A DNA stretch of 64,000 nucleotides from Isoptericola variabilis 225 (GCF_000215105.1 NC_015588.1:2294001-2358000); one strand, 5' to 3'. Positions 1 through 9,237 are shown, numbered from the stretch's first letter. Numbers and translations: made by a program. Notes: generated from the sequence alone by a model not told the origin.

Positions 1-204
1 CCTCGTCCCCGGCGAAACCACGGGCGCGAACGCCGTGCTATGCCGACCCACAACGACTCCGGGCCAGTTGCGCAGACACGACTCGGAGATCCCGAAGTCC
101 TTCGCGATCTGCTTGATGGAAGCCTCGCCACGGCGGGCCACGGCGACGACTTCGTCGCGGAATGAACTGACACGCCCCGGCACATCGGCCGGCGCGTCAC
201 TGGC
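1..204 (-). pseudogene. IS3-family transposase OrfA remnant (runs off left edge)
   Basis: An open frame enters from the left edge. Its middle reads EASIKQIAKDFGISESC followed by LRNW, the helix-turn-helix signature of the small IS3-family OrfA protein, preceded by an SFRDEVVAVARRG segment. After LRNW (about base 70) the sequence no longer resembles OrfA, and an in-frame TAA (205-207) precedes the first codon with no ATG in between. No OrfB catalytic domain or terminal inverted repeat lies inside the window. I read this as a decayed insertion-sequence fragment marking an old insertion or recombination site; an intact element outside the window cannot be excluded. Confidence 0.55.
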
Positions 205-329
205 TTAACCAGCGTCGGCGTCGCTTGGGAGCAGCCGCGACGCCTCTGCGCGCCGCGCATGGTCTCCAGCGGGTCCCTCACCGAGGAAGGCAACCGAGGC
301 CACACGTGCAGGGCGGCACTTCGTCTCCC

Positions 330-407
330 TCACGATCGAACAGTCGAACCCCATGCCCCCTGAAGCGGCCGACCCACGACGACCGTCTCGATGTGCTGAG
401 TGGTCAT
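330..407 (-). pseudogene. N-terminal remnant of a FAD-type oxidoreductase gene
   Basis: A perfect ribosome binding site (AAGGAGG, 414-420) sits six bases before an ATG at 407. The encoded start MTTQHIETVVVG is the usual beginning of flavin-containing monooxygenase-like proteins, where a GGGxAG nucleotide-binding loop should follow. Instead the frame continues RPLQGAW and stops after 25 residues. The strong start signal followed by unrelated sequence suggests a gene cut off just after its start. A real 25-residue peptide is possible but less likely. No other gene is visible between 205 and 524. Confidence 0.35.
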
Positions 408-524
408 GTCACACCTCCTTGGGCACGTCGACCGTACGAAGGCGGTGCAGGGGCGAGCATCGGGCACCTGACCTATCCGCGGGCGCGGCAGGATGGGCCG
501 AACCACCCATGCCGAGCGCCGCGG

Positions 525-1337
525 TCAGCCGACGTCGGGCTCGAACGTCGCCAGGAGCGCCTCGAGCGCGTGCTGGTCCGGGCCGACGAACGGCGTCGTC
601 CCAGGAGCCGAGCTCGCGACGTCGAAGGCCCGTGCGATCGACGCGGCGTCACGCAGGGGCGGTAGGTGGCTGCTGAGCACCGACGTCGGCGCGAGCCGCC
701 GCATCGTGTCCACGGTCGCGCCGAACGCGACCGGGTCGGCGACCTGTGCCCACGGCGCGTCGACCGAGATCCAGAGCCGCTGCCGCTCGCGCAGCTCCTC
801 CTCCGACACGCCGCGGACGTCGTCGCGCGCAGAGACCTCCGCGTCCTCCAGCGGAGCGCCGAAGCAGTCGGAGCTGAACAGGGCGCCGGTCGACTCGTCG
901 ACGAGACCCACGGTGGCCGGGCTGTCGTACAGCGGTGGTCGGATCCCCCGGAAGGTCCGGCCGGCGGCGGCGAGCTCCTGGCCCGGGTTGAGGAGGTGGA
1001 CCCGGTGCATGGGCACCTCGTACTCGCACGAGAGGATGCCGACCCCGAGGAACGTCGTGACGAGGCGCGCGTGGGGCGCGGCGTCGAGGAGCTCCCAGAG
1101 CCCTCCGGTGTGGTCGCGGTCGGGATGCGTCAGCCACACCCAACCGACGTCCTGCGGGTCCACCACCGAGGCGAGCGCGTCGAGGAACCCGGTGCCTGGT
1201 GTCGACAGGCCGGAGTCGATCACGAGCGCGTCCTTGCGCCCGACCACGAACGCGTTCACGGGCAGGGTGCCGAGCCCGGGGACGTCGGCCTGGTCTGCGA
1301 GGACGGCGACGTCGTCGTCCAGTCGGTGCACGTGCAT
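525..1337 (-). CDS. MBL-fold metallo-hydrolase
   Basis: A 270-residue cytoplasmic protein of the metallo-beta-lactamase superfamily. The metal-binding motif is HPDRDHTGG (near residue 90), a variant of HxHxDH with Pro in place of one His spacing partner. SSDCFG near residue 155 supplies the usual bridging Asp, and SSHLPP near residue 223 the last His. The layout resembles the diiron flavoprotein/rubredoxin:oxygen-oxidoreductase-like hydrolase branch, without a flavodoxin domain. The start at 1337 has a strong GAGGAGG site six bases upstream. It is divergent from a TetR regulator across an 87-bp gap, so it is the likely target of that regulator. The substrate is unknown. Confidence 0.8.
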   Translation of the reverse strand: MHVHRLDDDVAVLADQADVPGLGTLPVNAFVVGRKDALVIDSGLSTPGTGFLDALASVVDPQDVGWVWLTHPDRDHTGGLWELLDAAPHARLVTTFLGVGILSCEYEVPMHRVHLLNPGQELAAAGRTFRGIRPPLYDSPATVGLVDESTGALFSSDCFGAPLEDAEVSARDDVRGVSEEELRERQRLWISVDAPWAQVADPVAFGATVDTMRRLAPTSVLSSHLPPLRDAASIARAFDVASSAPGTTPFVGPDQHALEALLATFEPDVG

Positions 1338-1424
1338 CTCGTCCTCCTCGACGACGTACCACCTTTCGGCGATACAATGACGTTCACCGAAAACTGTCCT
1401 CCGCCGTCAGGGATGTGTCAATAG
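1338..1424. promoter_or_regulatory. divergent promoter between MBL hydrolase and TetR genes
   Basis: On the plus strand TACAAT (1373-1378) is a good -10 hexamer for the regulator. On the minus strand TTGACA (complement of 1416-1421) is a consensus -35. GTTCAC (1382-1387) and GTGAAC (1429-1434) form an inverted pair spanning the putative plus-strand start site, a plausible TetR operator. The operator assignment is inference. Confidence 0.4.
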
Positions 1425-2063
1425 TTGAGTGAACATGTCCGTTCGACGAACTCGCGTCCGTACCGGATGCGCAAGCGCGCCGCGGATGTCGAGCACACCC
1501 GCCGGCGCATCGTCGAGGCGACGGTCGAGCTGCACCGGACCGAGGGCCTGGACGCCTCGTACAGCGACATCGCCGCCCGGGCCGGCGTCACGCGTGCGAC
1601 GCTGTACCGGCACTTTCCCGACACCGAGTCGCTGTTCCAGGCGTGCTCGGCGCACTGGATCGCCGAGCAAGTGCCGCCCGACCCGCACCGGTGGACCGGC
1701 GACGCGCCGCCTGCGCGGCTGCGGGCGGCGCTCACGGACGTGTACCGGTACTACGCCGAGGGCGCGGACATGCTCCGCAACGTCGAGCGAGCCCGGCCCA
1801 TGATGCCCGCAGCGCTCGCCGATGAGATCCGGCGCGACGAGGCCGCGCTCCGCGAGGCCCTCCTCAGCGCGCTCCCCCGGACCGCCCGGCACCGACCGCG
1901 CGTCGCCGGCGTCGTCGGACACGTCCTGGCGTTCTCGACGTGGCACTCCCTCGTGCTGGAGCACGGCGTCGCCCGGGACGACGCGGTCGAGCTCATGGCG
2001 CGGCTCGTCGAGGCGGCGCAGGCGCAGGACGACGTGCTCGACACGGCCGACGAGCGACGCTGA
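1425..2063 (+). CDS. TetR/AcrR-family transcriptional regulator
   Basis: A 212-residue one-component repressor. The N-terminal helix-turn-helix spans about residues 45-65 (DIAARAGVTRATLYRHF), with the typical lead-in RMRKRAADVEHTRRRIVEA. The rest is an all-helical ligand/dimerisation domain with no assignable ligand. I chose TTG 1425 because the conserved basic arm RPYRMRKRA precedes the first internal ATG (1467), which remains an alternative. It is transcribed away from the MBL hydrolase and probably represses both. The 232 bases after it, up to the pectate lyase remnant, contain no gene I can support. Confidence 0.85.
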   Translation: MSEHVRSTNSRPYRMRKRAADVEHTRRRIVEATVELHRTEGLDASYSDIAARAGVTRATLYRHFPDTESLFQACSAHWIAEQVPPDPHRWTGDAPPARLRAALTDVYRYYAEGADMLRNVERARPMMPAALADEIRRDEAALREALLSALPRTARHRPRVAGVVGHVLAFSTWHSLVLEHGVARDDAVELMARLVEAAQAQDDVLDTADERR

Positions 2064-2295
2064 GCCGACGCCGGGCACGCCGCCGCGCGAAGCGCAGGTC
2101 AGCGCGCGGGCGGGAGCGTCCCCGTCGTCGGTGGCAGGCTCGACCACCTGGGGCCGCGCGTCGTGGAGCGGTGGAGGAACGGCGCAGGTACCGCCATGCA
2201 CCACATCGCTCCCGCCACAGCCGTGAAGTCGGCGATGGGGACTGCTGCACGAACGGGTGACAGGTTGGGTCACGCAGCCTGAGTGGCTGGCGCGG

Positions 2296-3117
2296 TCATG
2301 AGGGACCGATGCCCTCCACGGTGACGTTGCCGTTGCCGGCACCGATGACCATCATGCGGCTGTCGTTGACGCCCGGCGGGACGTGAGCACCTGCGGCCGC
2401 TTTGCTGGCGGCCACCGTGTCGAACGAACCGATCGTGCCGATGACGCGCACGACGAGAGGCGTCTTCGCGTCCGCCGTCGCGCCACGCCCCTCGGTGAAT
2501 ACCGTGGCCGGGAACGCCTCCATGGTCTCGGGGGTGAGGTAGACGACATCGGCGTCCGGGTCGATGCGACCGTCCGGGAGGTAGCCCCCGACCACACCGT
2601 CCGGCGCAGCGTTGTTGCTGCCGGGGAACCTGTACACATCCTGGTCCGACGGGACGAAGGCCGCCCCGTTGCGCGGGAACGACTCCGTCTGCAGGCCGGT
2701 GACCGTGTCGACGACGGTCGTGCCGTCGGCAGCACGGACCTGGATGTCATACATGCCACGAGGTAGACCGGGGATGTCGACTCGCCAGGTGTCCCGGGCA
2801 GGGTCCACTTCGCGCACGAGCTCGACGTCGACCTCCGTCCAGTCGGTCAACCAGTCCTCGATCGGGGACCCGTTGCGCCAGTCGTACGCCCCGTCCGACT
2901 TGACGTAGGCCCGATAGTCGTCGTCCCTGCCGACCCAGGTGGCGTAGGCACTCTCGTACCAGGCCCCCCAGTTCGTCGCACCTGCCGATGCGCCACTCGT
3001 CGTCACGGCACTCACCGGTACCGCCGCCGCGCTGGCGGCGATCGTCGGGGCACCGGTGGCCACCATGGCGACCACCACCCCGGACAAAAGCTTGCGAAGG
3101 CTTGATCCTTGCCGCAT
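2296..3117 (-). pseudogene. secreted pectate lyase-like protein, C-terminally truncated
   Basis: The start at 3117 has AAGGAG correctly spaced upstream and opens a Sec signal peptide (about residues 1-35, hydrophobic GVVVAMVATGAP core, Ala-rich cleavage site). The mature part holds a beta-rich segment (MYDIQVRAADG, DVVYLT) and then the beginning of a pectate-lyase parallel beta-helix (TPLVVRVIGTIG, MMVIGAGNGNVTVEGIG). That last motif is normally followed by the catalytic beta-helix of some 200 further residues. Here the frame stops three residues later, at 273 residues, and no continuation is found in other frames. The catalytic region is therefore missing and the product should be inactive. 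It points to a former role in plant cell-wall pectin degradation. Confidence 0.6.
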
Positions 3118-3134
3118 ACCTGCACTCCTTTGTG

Positions 3135-3152
3135 CGGGAAACCGGTTTCCCG
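3135..3152. promoter_or_regulatory. 18-bp perfect palindrome, LacI-type operator
   Basis: CGGGAAACCGGTTTCCCG is a perfect palindrome with the central CG step and AAACCGGTTT core typical of LacI-family sugar-regulator operators. It lies about 18-35 bases before the start of the truncated pectate lyase, immediately upstream of its ribosome binding site. This is where a repressor would block transcription. No LacI gene is in the window. Confidence 0.55.
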
Positions 3153-3376
3153 GCTGTCCAGCGTAACCTACCACGTTCGGTAGGTGGAGCTCAGGGCGGA
3201 GGAGCACCGGACGCTGGTGACGATGGCCATCGGGTTCTCCGACGTGAGGCGGGGGACGTCCGCCGCCGTCGGCGGCGTGGAGATCAGGTGGCGCCAGGAG
3301 CTGGACCGGCCGGCTGGCGGCGCTGCTGGCCGGACGACGGGCACGGTGATCGCGTCCCTGGCCGCACCGTTGCGCC

Positions 3377-4603
3377 GTGCTCGCCATCGCCCGCGCTCCC
3401 CATCCCGCCGTGGTGTCGGCCCTGCAGGCCGACGGCGTCGGGATCGTCGGTCCGACCGCAGCGTCGGGATGGACCGCCGTCTGGCTGCCCGACGCCGAAC
3501 GGCTGCTGCCGCTGGGCGACGTCGTCTCGATCGAGGAGGACGACGACGGCGACCTCACGCTCGGCGTACACGCATCGGGACGGAGCCGAGTCTGGACCTG
3601 GTCGTGCGACCCAGAGGGCCGCTCGCCCTCCGAGGTGCAGGACGCGTCCCGCTCGCTGTGCGAGGTGTTCGGGCGACCGGAGCGTGAACGCGAGCTCGCC
3701 GATCTCCTCCAGGACGCGCCTGGAGCCGAGGACGTCGCCTCGAGCCTGGACCTGGTTCTCGGCCTTCCGGCGCTGGACGAGCCGGCACCCGAGCGTGCCG
3801 TCGCCCTCACCCGTGCCGACAGGACGGCAGCACACGTGGCGGCTCGGGTCCTCGCGGGCGAGATCGGGCGCACGGGGTTCGTCACGCTCGAGCACGGGTG
3901 GAGCGCGATCAGGCCGCTCGACGCCGCGGAAGCCCACGAGATGGTGACGCCGACCCTCGCGGCGGGCGCCGACGGACGCCATCCAGCCGCTCTGAGCCTC
4001 TGGCGAGGGCCGGGCGGCACCTCCGGCTTCCTCATCGCGCTCGGTCCTGACGACGTGAGCGCCGTCGCCTGGAACACCGACTGGCGCGACCTCGAAACCG
4101 ACGGCTGGGAACACCGCGACGCCGTCGCCACCACACTGGCAGAGCACGTCGGCACCGGCGACGTCGACCTGCCGGAGCTCCGGGCGCTGGTGCGGGCGCG
4201 GACCTGGAACGGCGACCCGCTGGCCCGCCTGGCCTTCCTCCTCGGCCTGCCGCCCACCACTCTCGCGATGCTCGACGACCACGACGACGCCCCGGCCCTG
4301 GAGCTGGTGGAGCCGGCGTCGATGTGGCGGGTCGTCTGGGACGCGGCCAAGGAGACCAACCGCGAGCCGTGGATCACCGCGCGCTGGCTCCAGCTCACCA
4401 TCGCGGTCGCAGCGATCCTCATCGGTCTCGTGGCGCTGGCCGCCGCAGCCACCGGCTACGCCGTGATAGCGACGGACGGCGCATTCGTCGACCAGGATGG
4501 CGTCGACGCGGGCGACTGGGCCTTCACCGTCATGATGACCGTGGCCGCCCCGCTCAACCTCTGGTGTGCCGTGCAGCTCATCCGGCGCGGAACCTTCTTC
4601 TGA
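3377..4603 (+). CDS. hypothetical protein with two C-terminal membrane helices
   Basis: A 408-residue protein I do not recognise. About the first 330 residues are soluble and acidic, with no signal peptide. Two hydrophobic segments follow at about residues 337-361 and 380-401, separated by an acidic loop, and the protein ends in a short basic tail. It therefore looks like a cytoplasmic domain anchored by a C-terminal hairpin. No catalytic motif stands out; the Trp-rich stretches (WTAVWLPD, RSRVWTWS) could be sensor-like repeats but this is not established. The GTG start at 3377 is the first in frame after the intergenic gap. It converges with lpd and ends before a strong terminator. Confidence 0.6.
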   Translation: MLAIARAPHPAVVSALQADGVGIVGPTAASGWTAVWLPDAERLLPLGDVVSIEEDDDGDLTLGVHASGRSRVWTWSCDPEGRSPSEVQDASRSLCEVFGRPERERELADLLQDAPGAEDVASSLDLVLGLPALDEPAPERAVALTRADRTAAHVAARVLAGEIGRTGFVTLEHGWSAIRPLDAAEAHEMVTPTLAAGADGRHPAALSLWRGPGGTSGFLIALGPDDVSAVAWNTDWRDLETDGWEHRDAVATTLAEHVGTGDVDLPELRALVRARTWNGDPLARLAFLLGLPPTTLAMLDDHDDAPALELVEPASMWRVVWDAAKETNREPWITARWLQLTIAVAAILIGLVALAAAATGYAVIATDGAFVDQDGVDAGDWAFTVMMTVAAPLNLWCAVQLIRRGTFF

Positions 4604-4708
4604 CGGTCGCCTCCCCCGGATACGGCGCCCCGTTGTGCCTCCCCGTGCCACAGCGGGTCAAGACGTCCACCTGCTGGCCCTTTGTGCCGACGACGCGCCG
4701 AGACGCGA

Positions 4709-4748
4709 AGAGGCCCGGATCCGCGGAATCCCGCGGATCCGGGCCTCT
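4709..4748. terminator. bidirectional hairpin terminator
   Basis: A perfect 18-bp stem (arms 4709-4726 and 4731-4748) with a 4-base loop (AATC) lies between two convergent genes, the hypothetical protein and lpd. It would stop transcription from both sides. There is no clear U-tract, as is usual in GC-rich actinobacteria. Confidence 0.8.
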
Positions 4749-4785
4749 CACCGGGTGCTACGGCCGGTGACGGCCGAGGGATCGA

Positions 4786-6189
4786 CTAGAAGTTGATCAT
4801 GTGCCCGACGATGCCGTGGATGGACTCCTGGATCGCCTCGGACAGGGTCGGGTGCGTGTGCACGTTGCGCGCGACCTCGTCAGCGGTGAGGTCCCACTTC
4901 TGCGCGAGGGTGAGCTCGGGCAGCAGCTCGGAGACGTCCGGGCCGATCATGTGCGCGCCGAGCAGCTCGTTGTACTTGGCGTCGGCGACGATCTTGACGA
5001 AGCCCGTCGGGTCGCCGAGGCCGTGCGCCTTGCCGTTGGCCATGAACGGGAACGAGGCGACCTTGACGTCGTAGCCCTCGTCCTTCGCCTGCTGCTCGGT
5101 GAGGCCGAACGACGCCACCTGCGGCGAGCAGAACGTGGCACGCGGCATCATCCGGTAGTCGCCGAGCGTCATCGTCTCGGCGCCGCCGATGGTCTCGGCG
5201 GCCACGACACCCTGCGCCTCGGCGACGTGCGCGAGCATGAGCTTGGCGGTGACGTCACCGATCGCGTAGATGTGCGGGACGTTGGTGCGCATGTGGTCGT
5301 CGATCGCGATCGCGCCGCGGTCGGTGAGCTGCACGCCGGTGTTCTCGAGCCCGAAGCCCTCGACGTTCGGCGCGAAGCCGACGGCCATGAGGACCTTGTC
5401 GACCTCGAGGGAGCCGGGCTTGTCGTCCTTGACCCCCTTGTACGAGACCTTGACGGACGAGCCGTTGTCCTCGACCGTCTGCACGGCGGTGGACGTCATG
5501 ATCGTGACGCCCATCTTCTTGTACTGCTTGGCGATCTCCTTGGAGACGTCCGCGTCCTCGTTCGGCAGCGCACGGTCGAGGAACTCGATGATCGTCACGT
5601 CGACGCCGTAGTTCTTCAGGACGTAGCCGAACTCCATGCCGATGGCGCCGGCGCCGACGATGGCGACCGACTTCGGCAGCTCGCGCGTCATGATCTGCTT
5701 CTCGTAGGTCACGACGTTGTCGCTCAGCTCGACACCCGGCAGCAGGCGCACCTTCGAGCCCGTGGCGATGATCGCGTTGTCGAACGTGACCGTCTCGGTG
5801 CCGCCCTTGTTGAGCGTGACCTCGATCGTGTTGGCGTCACGGAAGACACCGCGGCCGTCGTACTCCGTGATCTTGTTCTTCTTCATGAGGAAGTGGACGC
5901 CCTTGGTGCGGCCGTCCGCGACCTCGCGCGACCGGTCCCACGCCTTGCCGAAGTCGAACGTCACGTCACCGGACATGCCGAAGAATTCGGCCTGGTGGGT
6001 GAAGATGTGCGCGAGCTCGGCGTTGCGCAGGAGAGCCTTCGAGGGGATGCAGCCCACGTTGAGGCACACACCACCCCAGTACTTCTCCTCGATGATGGCG
6101 ACGGACTTGCCGAGCTGGGCCGCACGGATGGCGGCGACGTAGCCGCCGGGTCCAGCTCCGAGGAGGACGACGTCGTAGTGGGAAGCCAT
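4786..6189 (-). CDS. lpd: dihydrolipoyl dehydrogenase (E3)
   Basis: A 467-residue FAD-dependent disulfide oxidoreductase that reoxidises dihydrolipoamide in pyruvate and 2-oxoglutarate dehydrogenase and the glycine cleavage system, passing electrons to NAD+. Visible are the FAD-binding loop GAGPGG (11-16), the redox disulfide in GGVCLNVGC (Cys42, Cys47), the NAD-binding loop GAGAIG, the second FAD motif YAIGD, and the C-terminal catalytic HPTLSE (His446, Glu451) contributed to the partner subunit. Length fits the family. TAGGCT lies 7 bases before the ATG at 6189, so the mRNA is probably leaderless. No E1/E2 genes are adjacent, typical for a shared E3. Confidence 0.97.
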   Translation of the reverse strand: MASHYDVVLLGAGPGGYVAAIRAAQLGKSVAIIEEKYWGGVCLNVGCIPSKALLRNAELAHIFTHQAEFFGMSGDVTFDFGKAWDRSREVADGRTKGVHFLMKKNKITEYDGRGVFRDANTIEVTLNKGGTETVTFDNAIIATGSKVRLLPGVELSDNVVTYEKQIMTRELPKSVAIVGAGAIGMEFGYVLKNYGVDVTIIEFLDRALPNEDADVSKEIAKQYKKMGVTIMTSTAVQTVEDNGSSVKVSYKGVKDDKPGSLEVDKVLMAVGFAPNVEGFGLENTGVQLTDRGAIAIDDHMRTNVPHIYAIGDVTAKLMLAHVAEAQGVVAAETIGGAETMTLGDYRMMPRATFCSPQVASFGLTEQQAKDEGYDVKVASFPFMANGKAHGLGDPTGFVKIVADAKYNELLGAHMIGPDVSELLPELTLAQKWDLTADEVARNVHTHPTLSEAIQESIHGIVGHMINF

Positions 6190-6263
6190 GGCCCACAGCC
6201 TATTCGTGCTGTCGAGTCGCCGTGGCGTGAAGTGCGTCTCCCTCTCCCGGTGCGCCCCGCCGG

Positions 6264-6797
6264 CTACTCCAGCGCCCGGTGCAGGCGCAGCACGGTGCGC
6301 CACGTCCGTGACGAGATCCGGGTGCCGTACACCTTCTCCAGCCACCCCATGACGTCGGTCGTCCGCGCCGTCGCGTCCGTGACCGTGAACACCGCGCCGT
6401 GCGCCGCACCGACCACATCGATCGCCGCCCCGTCGGGTGGGGTGGGCGCCGGGTCGCCCCACCGCGCCCGGTCCTGCACGAACGTCACCAGCAGGTACGA
6501 CGCCGGCCCGTGCTCGTACCCGGCGAACGGATCGGCCTCGAGCAGTCGGCCGATCTCGTGACTGCTGCGGACGATCGACGTGCTGCGGAACCCGAGTTCC
6601 CTCGGCCGGGCTGCCTCGAGCTGCTGCTGGAGCGCGTCACGGTCGCCGGAGTCGCTGTCGAAGAGCACGTTGCCGCTCGAGATCACCGTCCGCACGCCCG
6701 TCAGCCCCAGCCCTTCCGCCACCCGGCGCAGGTTCTCGTTGCGCATGCTCGGGTTCGTCGGCGCGATGCCGCGCAGCAGGGCCACGTACCGGGTCAT
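6264..6797 (-). CDS. DUF1697 family protein
   Basis: A 177-residue protein of the widespread DUF1697 family, recognised by the opening [15 protein letters not shown], the [10 protein letters not shown] segment and the closing [15 protein letters not shown]. Function is unknown in the family; it is a small cytoplasmic alpha/beta protein. CACACT lies 7 bases before the ATG, fitting the leaderless pattern of this genome. It is divergent from the LLM-type oxidoreductase, whose start is uncertain. Confidence 0.88.
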   Translation of the reverse strand: MTRYVALLRGIAPTNPSMRNENLRRVAEGLGLTGVRTVISSGNVLFDSDSGDRDALQQQLEAARPRELGFRSTSIVRSSHEIGRLLEADPFAGYEHGPASYLLVTFVQDRARWGDPAPTPPDGAAIDVVGAAHGAVFTVTDATARTTDVMGWLEKVYGTRISSRTWRTVLRLHRALE

Positions 6798-6834
6798 GGC
6801 TCCCAGTGTGGGCTTCCGGCTGTCGTCCGGCGCA

Positions 6835-7734
6835 GTGTCGGCCCCCCGCGTAGCGTCGACCGCGTTCCATGACGACACCTGGGGAGAGGCGAGTTTCGGT
6901 ACGCCCGCACAGCACGTGCGGCTTGCGCAGGAGTGCGAGGAGCACGGCTGGGACGGCTTCTTCACGTGGGACGCCATCAGCATGGACGAACCGGGCTTCG
7001 ACACGATGGCCACCTGGGACCCGTTCGGCGTGCTTGCCGGCGCCGCCGCCGTGACCGAGCGCATCACGCTGGGCGCCATGGTGTTCGCGTTGCCACGTCA
7101 TCGGCCGTGGGAGCTCGCCCAGCGCGCGCTCACCGTGGACCACCTGTCGGGTGGGCGCCTCGTGCTCCCTGTGGGTGTCGGCGTGCCGAGCGAGTGGGGC
7201 TTCACCTCCGTGCCGGGCGCACCGACCGAGCTGCGCGACAGGGCAGCGGTGCTCGACGACGTGCTGGCCTGGCTCAAGCGATCGTGGTCGGGCGAGACGT
7301 TCTCGTACGAGGGGGAACGGCTCCGCACCGGCGACTTCACGTTCCCGGTGGCGCCGGTGCGTGGGCACATCCCCGTGTGGCCCGTCGCCGTGTGGGACGC
7401 CGCGCGCCCGCCGCTCAAGAGCCTGCTGCGAGCGCTGCGCTGGGACGGCATGATGCCGCAGGTCCGCGGCGAGTCACCCGAGGACGCCGAGGCCGGCCCG
7501 GAGGCGATGCGCGAGCTCGTCGCGTGGATCGCGGAACAGCGCGGTCCGGACGCCGGTCCGTTCGAGGTGGTCGCGCAGGGCAGGCTCGATGCGGACGGCG
7601 GCAAGGCCGCCGCACAGGCACGCGCCATGGCCGAGGCCGGAGCCACGTGGTGGATCGAGTCGTGGTGGGATCCGTCGACGTCGACGCCCGAAGGGCTGCT
7701 CGAGAAGGTGCGCCAGGGACCTCCTCGCCTCTGA
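6835..7734 (+). CDS. LLM-class flavin/F420-dependent oxidoreductase
   Basis: A luciferase-like TIM-barrel oxidoreductase of about 299 residues. Typical parts are QHVRLAQECEEHGWDGFFTWDA, ERITLGAMV, the LTVDHLSGGR and GVGVPSEWG active-site loops, and EGERLRTGDFTFPV. The expected first beta strand (a MRFGxxLP-like start) is missing or altered: upstream of EASFGTPAQ the frame reads MSAPRVASTAFHDDTWG from a GTG at 6835 with no good ribosome binding site. Either the start is genuinely divergent or the N-terminus was damaged by a small rearrangement near 6835-6890. Cofactor (F420 versus FMN) and substrate cannot be read from sequence. Confidence 0.7.
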   Translation: MSAPRVASTAFHDDTWGEASFGTPAQHVRLAQECEEHGWDGFFTWDAISMDEPGFDTMATWDPFGVLAGAAAVTERITLGAMVFALPRHRPWELAQRALTVDHLSGGRLVLPVGVGVPSEWGFTSVPGAPTELRDRAAVLDDVLAWLKRSWSGETFSYEGERLRTGDFTFPVAPVRGHIPVWPVAVWDAARPPLKSLLRALRWDGMMPQVRGESPEDAEAGPEAMRELVAWIAEQRGPDAGPFEVVAQGRLDADGGKAAAQARAMAEAGATWWIESWWDPSTSTPEGLLEKVRQGPPRL

Positions 7735-7776
7735 AATGCCTGGCTTCGGGCGTGACTGTCGCGCCACGCTGGCGGT

Positions 7777-8526
7777 GTGGCCTCGATCATCTGGGACAGT
7801 GACATCGCCGACGTCTACGACGCGGTGAACGCCCGGCAGTTCGACCCTGCGATCGTGGACCCGATGGTCGACGTCCTCTTCGAGCTGGCGCGCGGAGGTA
7901 GCGCGCTCGAGCTTGCCGTCGGCACCGGGCGAGTGGCGCTGCCCCTCGCGGCCCGCGGTATCCCGGTGCACGGGATCGAGCTGTCGCCCGCCATGGCGGC
8001 GCGTCTGCGCGCCAAGCCCGGCGCCGAGGCGGTCCCCGTGACCGTGGCCGACATGACGACCGCACGCGTCCACGGCAGCTTCCGCCTCGTGTACGTCGTG
8101 GCGAACTCGATCATGAACGTGACCACACAGGACGAGCAGGTGGCCGTCTTCGCGAACGCGGCGGCCCACCTCGATCCCGGCGGATCCTTCGTGGTCGAGC
8201 TGGTTGTGCCGCAGCTCCGCTCGTTCCCACAGGACGGGGCCGCGCGGGTCTTCCAGCTCGACCACGACCACGTCGGGATCGAGACTCTCGACGACGCCGC
8301 TGCACAGATCGCCTGGTCGCACCACTGGATGAGGGTCAACGGGCGCCTGGTGCGCCATTCGGCCGCGTACCGCTACGTGTGGCCGTCCGAGCTCGACCTC
8401 ATGGCCAGGCTGGCCGGGCTCCGGCTACGTCACCGTTGGTCCGGATGGACCAAGGAGCCGTTCACGTCGGACAGCCCGAGCCAGGTCGCCGTCTACGAGC
8501 TCCCGACGCCCGCTGCCGGCGGTTGA
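7777..8526 (+). CDS. class I SAM-dependent methyltransferase
   Basis: A 249-residue Rossmann-fold methyltransferase. The SAM-binding motif I is ALELAVGTGRVALPLA (about residues 43-58), followed by the acidic strand VHGIELSP, an ADMTT segment and the motif IV-like YVVANSIMN. The C-terminal half contains HHWMRVNGRLVRHS and a substrate cap. The substrate is unknown. GTG 7777 is the first start after the preceding gene. It converges with leuD across a hairpin. Confidence 0.82.
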   Translation: MASIIWDSDIADVYDAVNARQFDPAIVDPMVDVLFELARGGSALELAVGTGRVALPLAARGIPVHGIELSPAMAARLRAKPGAEAVPVTVADMTTARVHGSFRLVYVVANSIMNVTTQDEQVAVFANAAAHLDPGGSFVVELVVPQLRSFPQDGAARVFQLDHDHVGIETLDDAAAQIAWSHHWMRVNGRLVRHSAAYRYVWPSELDLMARLAGLRLRHRWSGWTKEPFTSDSPSQVAVYELPTPAAGG

Positions 8527-8569
8527 GCCTGTCGAAACCAGGGCCAGGCCGGCTGGTTTCGACAGGCTC
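8525..8569. terminator. hairpin made of the TGTCGAAACC element
   Basis: Arms 8525-8540 and 8554-8569 (GAGCCTGTCGAAACCA and its complement) form a perfect 16-bp stem with a 13-base loop. It lies between the convergent methyltransferase and leuD genes and starts within the methyltransferase stop region, so it probably terminates both. The GGTTTCGACAGGCTC arm is a sequence I recall as a dispersed repeat in many Micrococcales genomes; that needs a genome search. Confidence 0.7.
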
Positions 8570-8578
8570 CACAGCGGG

Positions 8579-9214
8579 TCAGACAGGGCGGGCAGGCTCG
8601 ATCGGGACGCTCGGCAGGTGCTTGGCCGGCAGCGTCTTCGGCCGCCACGACTCGCGCTTGGCCTCGAACGCGGTGATGTCGGCCTCGTTCTGCAGCGTCA
8701 GGCCGATGTCGTCGAGGCCCTCCATGAGCCGCCAGCGCGTGTAGTCATCGATCTGGAAGGGCACGGTCACGTCGTCGGCGTGCACGGTGCGCTGCTCGAG
8801 GTCCACGGTCACCTCGGTGCCCGGCTTGGTCTCGAGGATCTTCCAGAGCAGCTCGATGTCCTCCTGGGCCACGACGCCGGCCACGAGGCCCTGCTTGCCC
8901 GAGTTGCCGCGGAAGATGTCGGCGAAGCGCGACGCGAGCACGACGCGGAAGCCGTAGTCCTTGAGCGCCCAGACGGCGTGCTCGCGCGACGAGCCGGTGC
9001 CGAAGTCGGGGCCGGCCACAAGGACCGAGCCGTTCTTGTACGCCTCCTGGTTCAGCACGAACGACGGGTCGCCGCGCCAGGCGGCGAACAGCGCGTCCTC
9101 GAACCCGGTGCGCGTCACGCGCTTGAGGTAGACGGCGGGGATGATCTGGTCGGTGTCGACGTTGCTGCGGCGCAGCGGCACCCCGACGCCCGTGTGGGTG
9201 GTGAACTTCTCCAT
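8579..9214 (-). CDS. leuD: 3-isopropylmalate dehydratase small subunit
   Basis: A 211-residue swivelling subunit of the LeuCD isomerase, which interconverts 2- and 3-isopropylmalate in leucine synthesis. Visible are [16 protein letters not shown] at the N-terminus and the substrate-recognition loop [12 protein letters not shown], then [14 protein letters not shown]. It lies 23 bases downstream of leuC in the same operon; ATG 9214 follows a GAGGAGC site. LeuC with LeuD is also expected to serve the citramalate route to isoleucine started by CimA, encoded farther along. Confidence 0.97.
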   Translation of the reverse strand: MEKFTTHTGVGVPLRRSNVDTDQIIPAVYLKRVTRTGFEDALFAAWRGDPSFVLNQEAYKNGSVLVAGPDFGTGSSREHAVWALKDYGFRVVLASRFADIFRGNSGKQGLVAGVVAQEDIELLWKILETKPGTEVTVDLEQRTVHADDVTVPFQIDDYTRWRLMEGLDDIGLTLQNEADITAFEAKRESWRPKTLPAKHLPSVPIEPARPV

Positions 9215-9237
9215 GGCGGTTGCTCCTCGCAGGTGGC

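Noticed and set aside
225..665. 146-residue plus-strand ORF near the left edge
   Set aside because: Arg/Pro-rich, overlaps the MBL gene on the other strand and has no recognisable motif; a GC-rich shadow frame.
1407..2342. 311-residue minus-strand ORF opposite TetR
   Set aside because: Antisense shadow; the TetR frame has a clear helix-turn-helix and normal composition.
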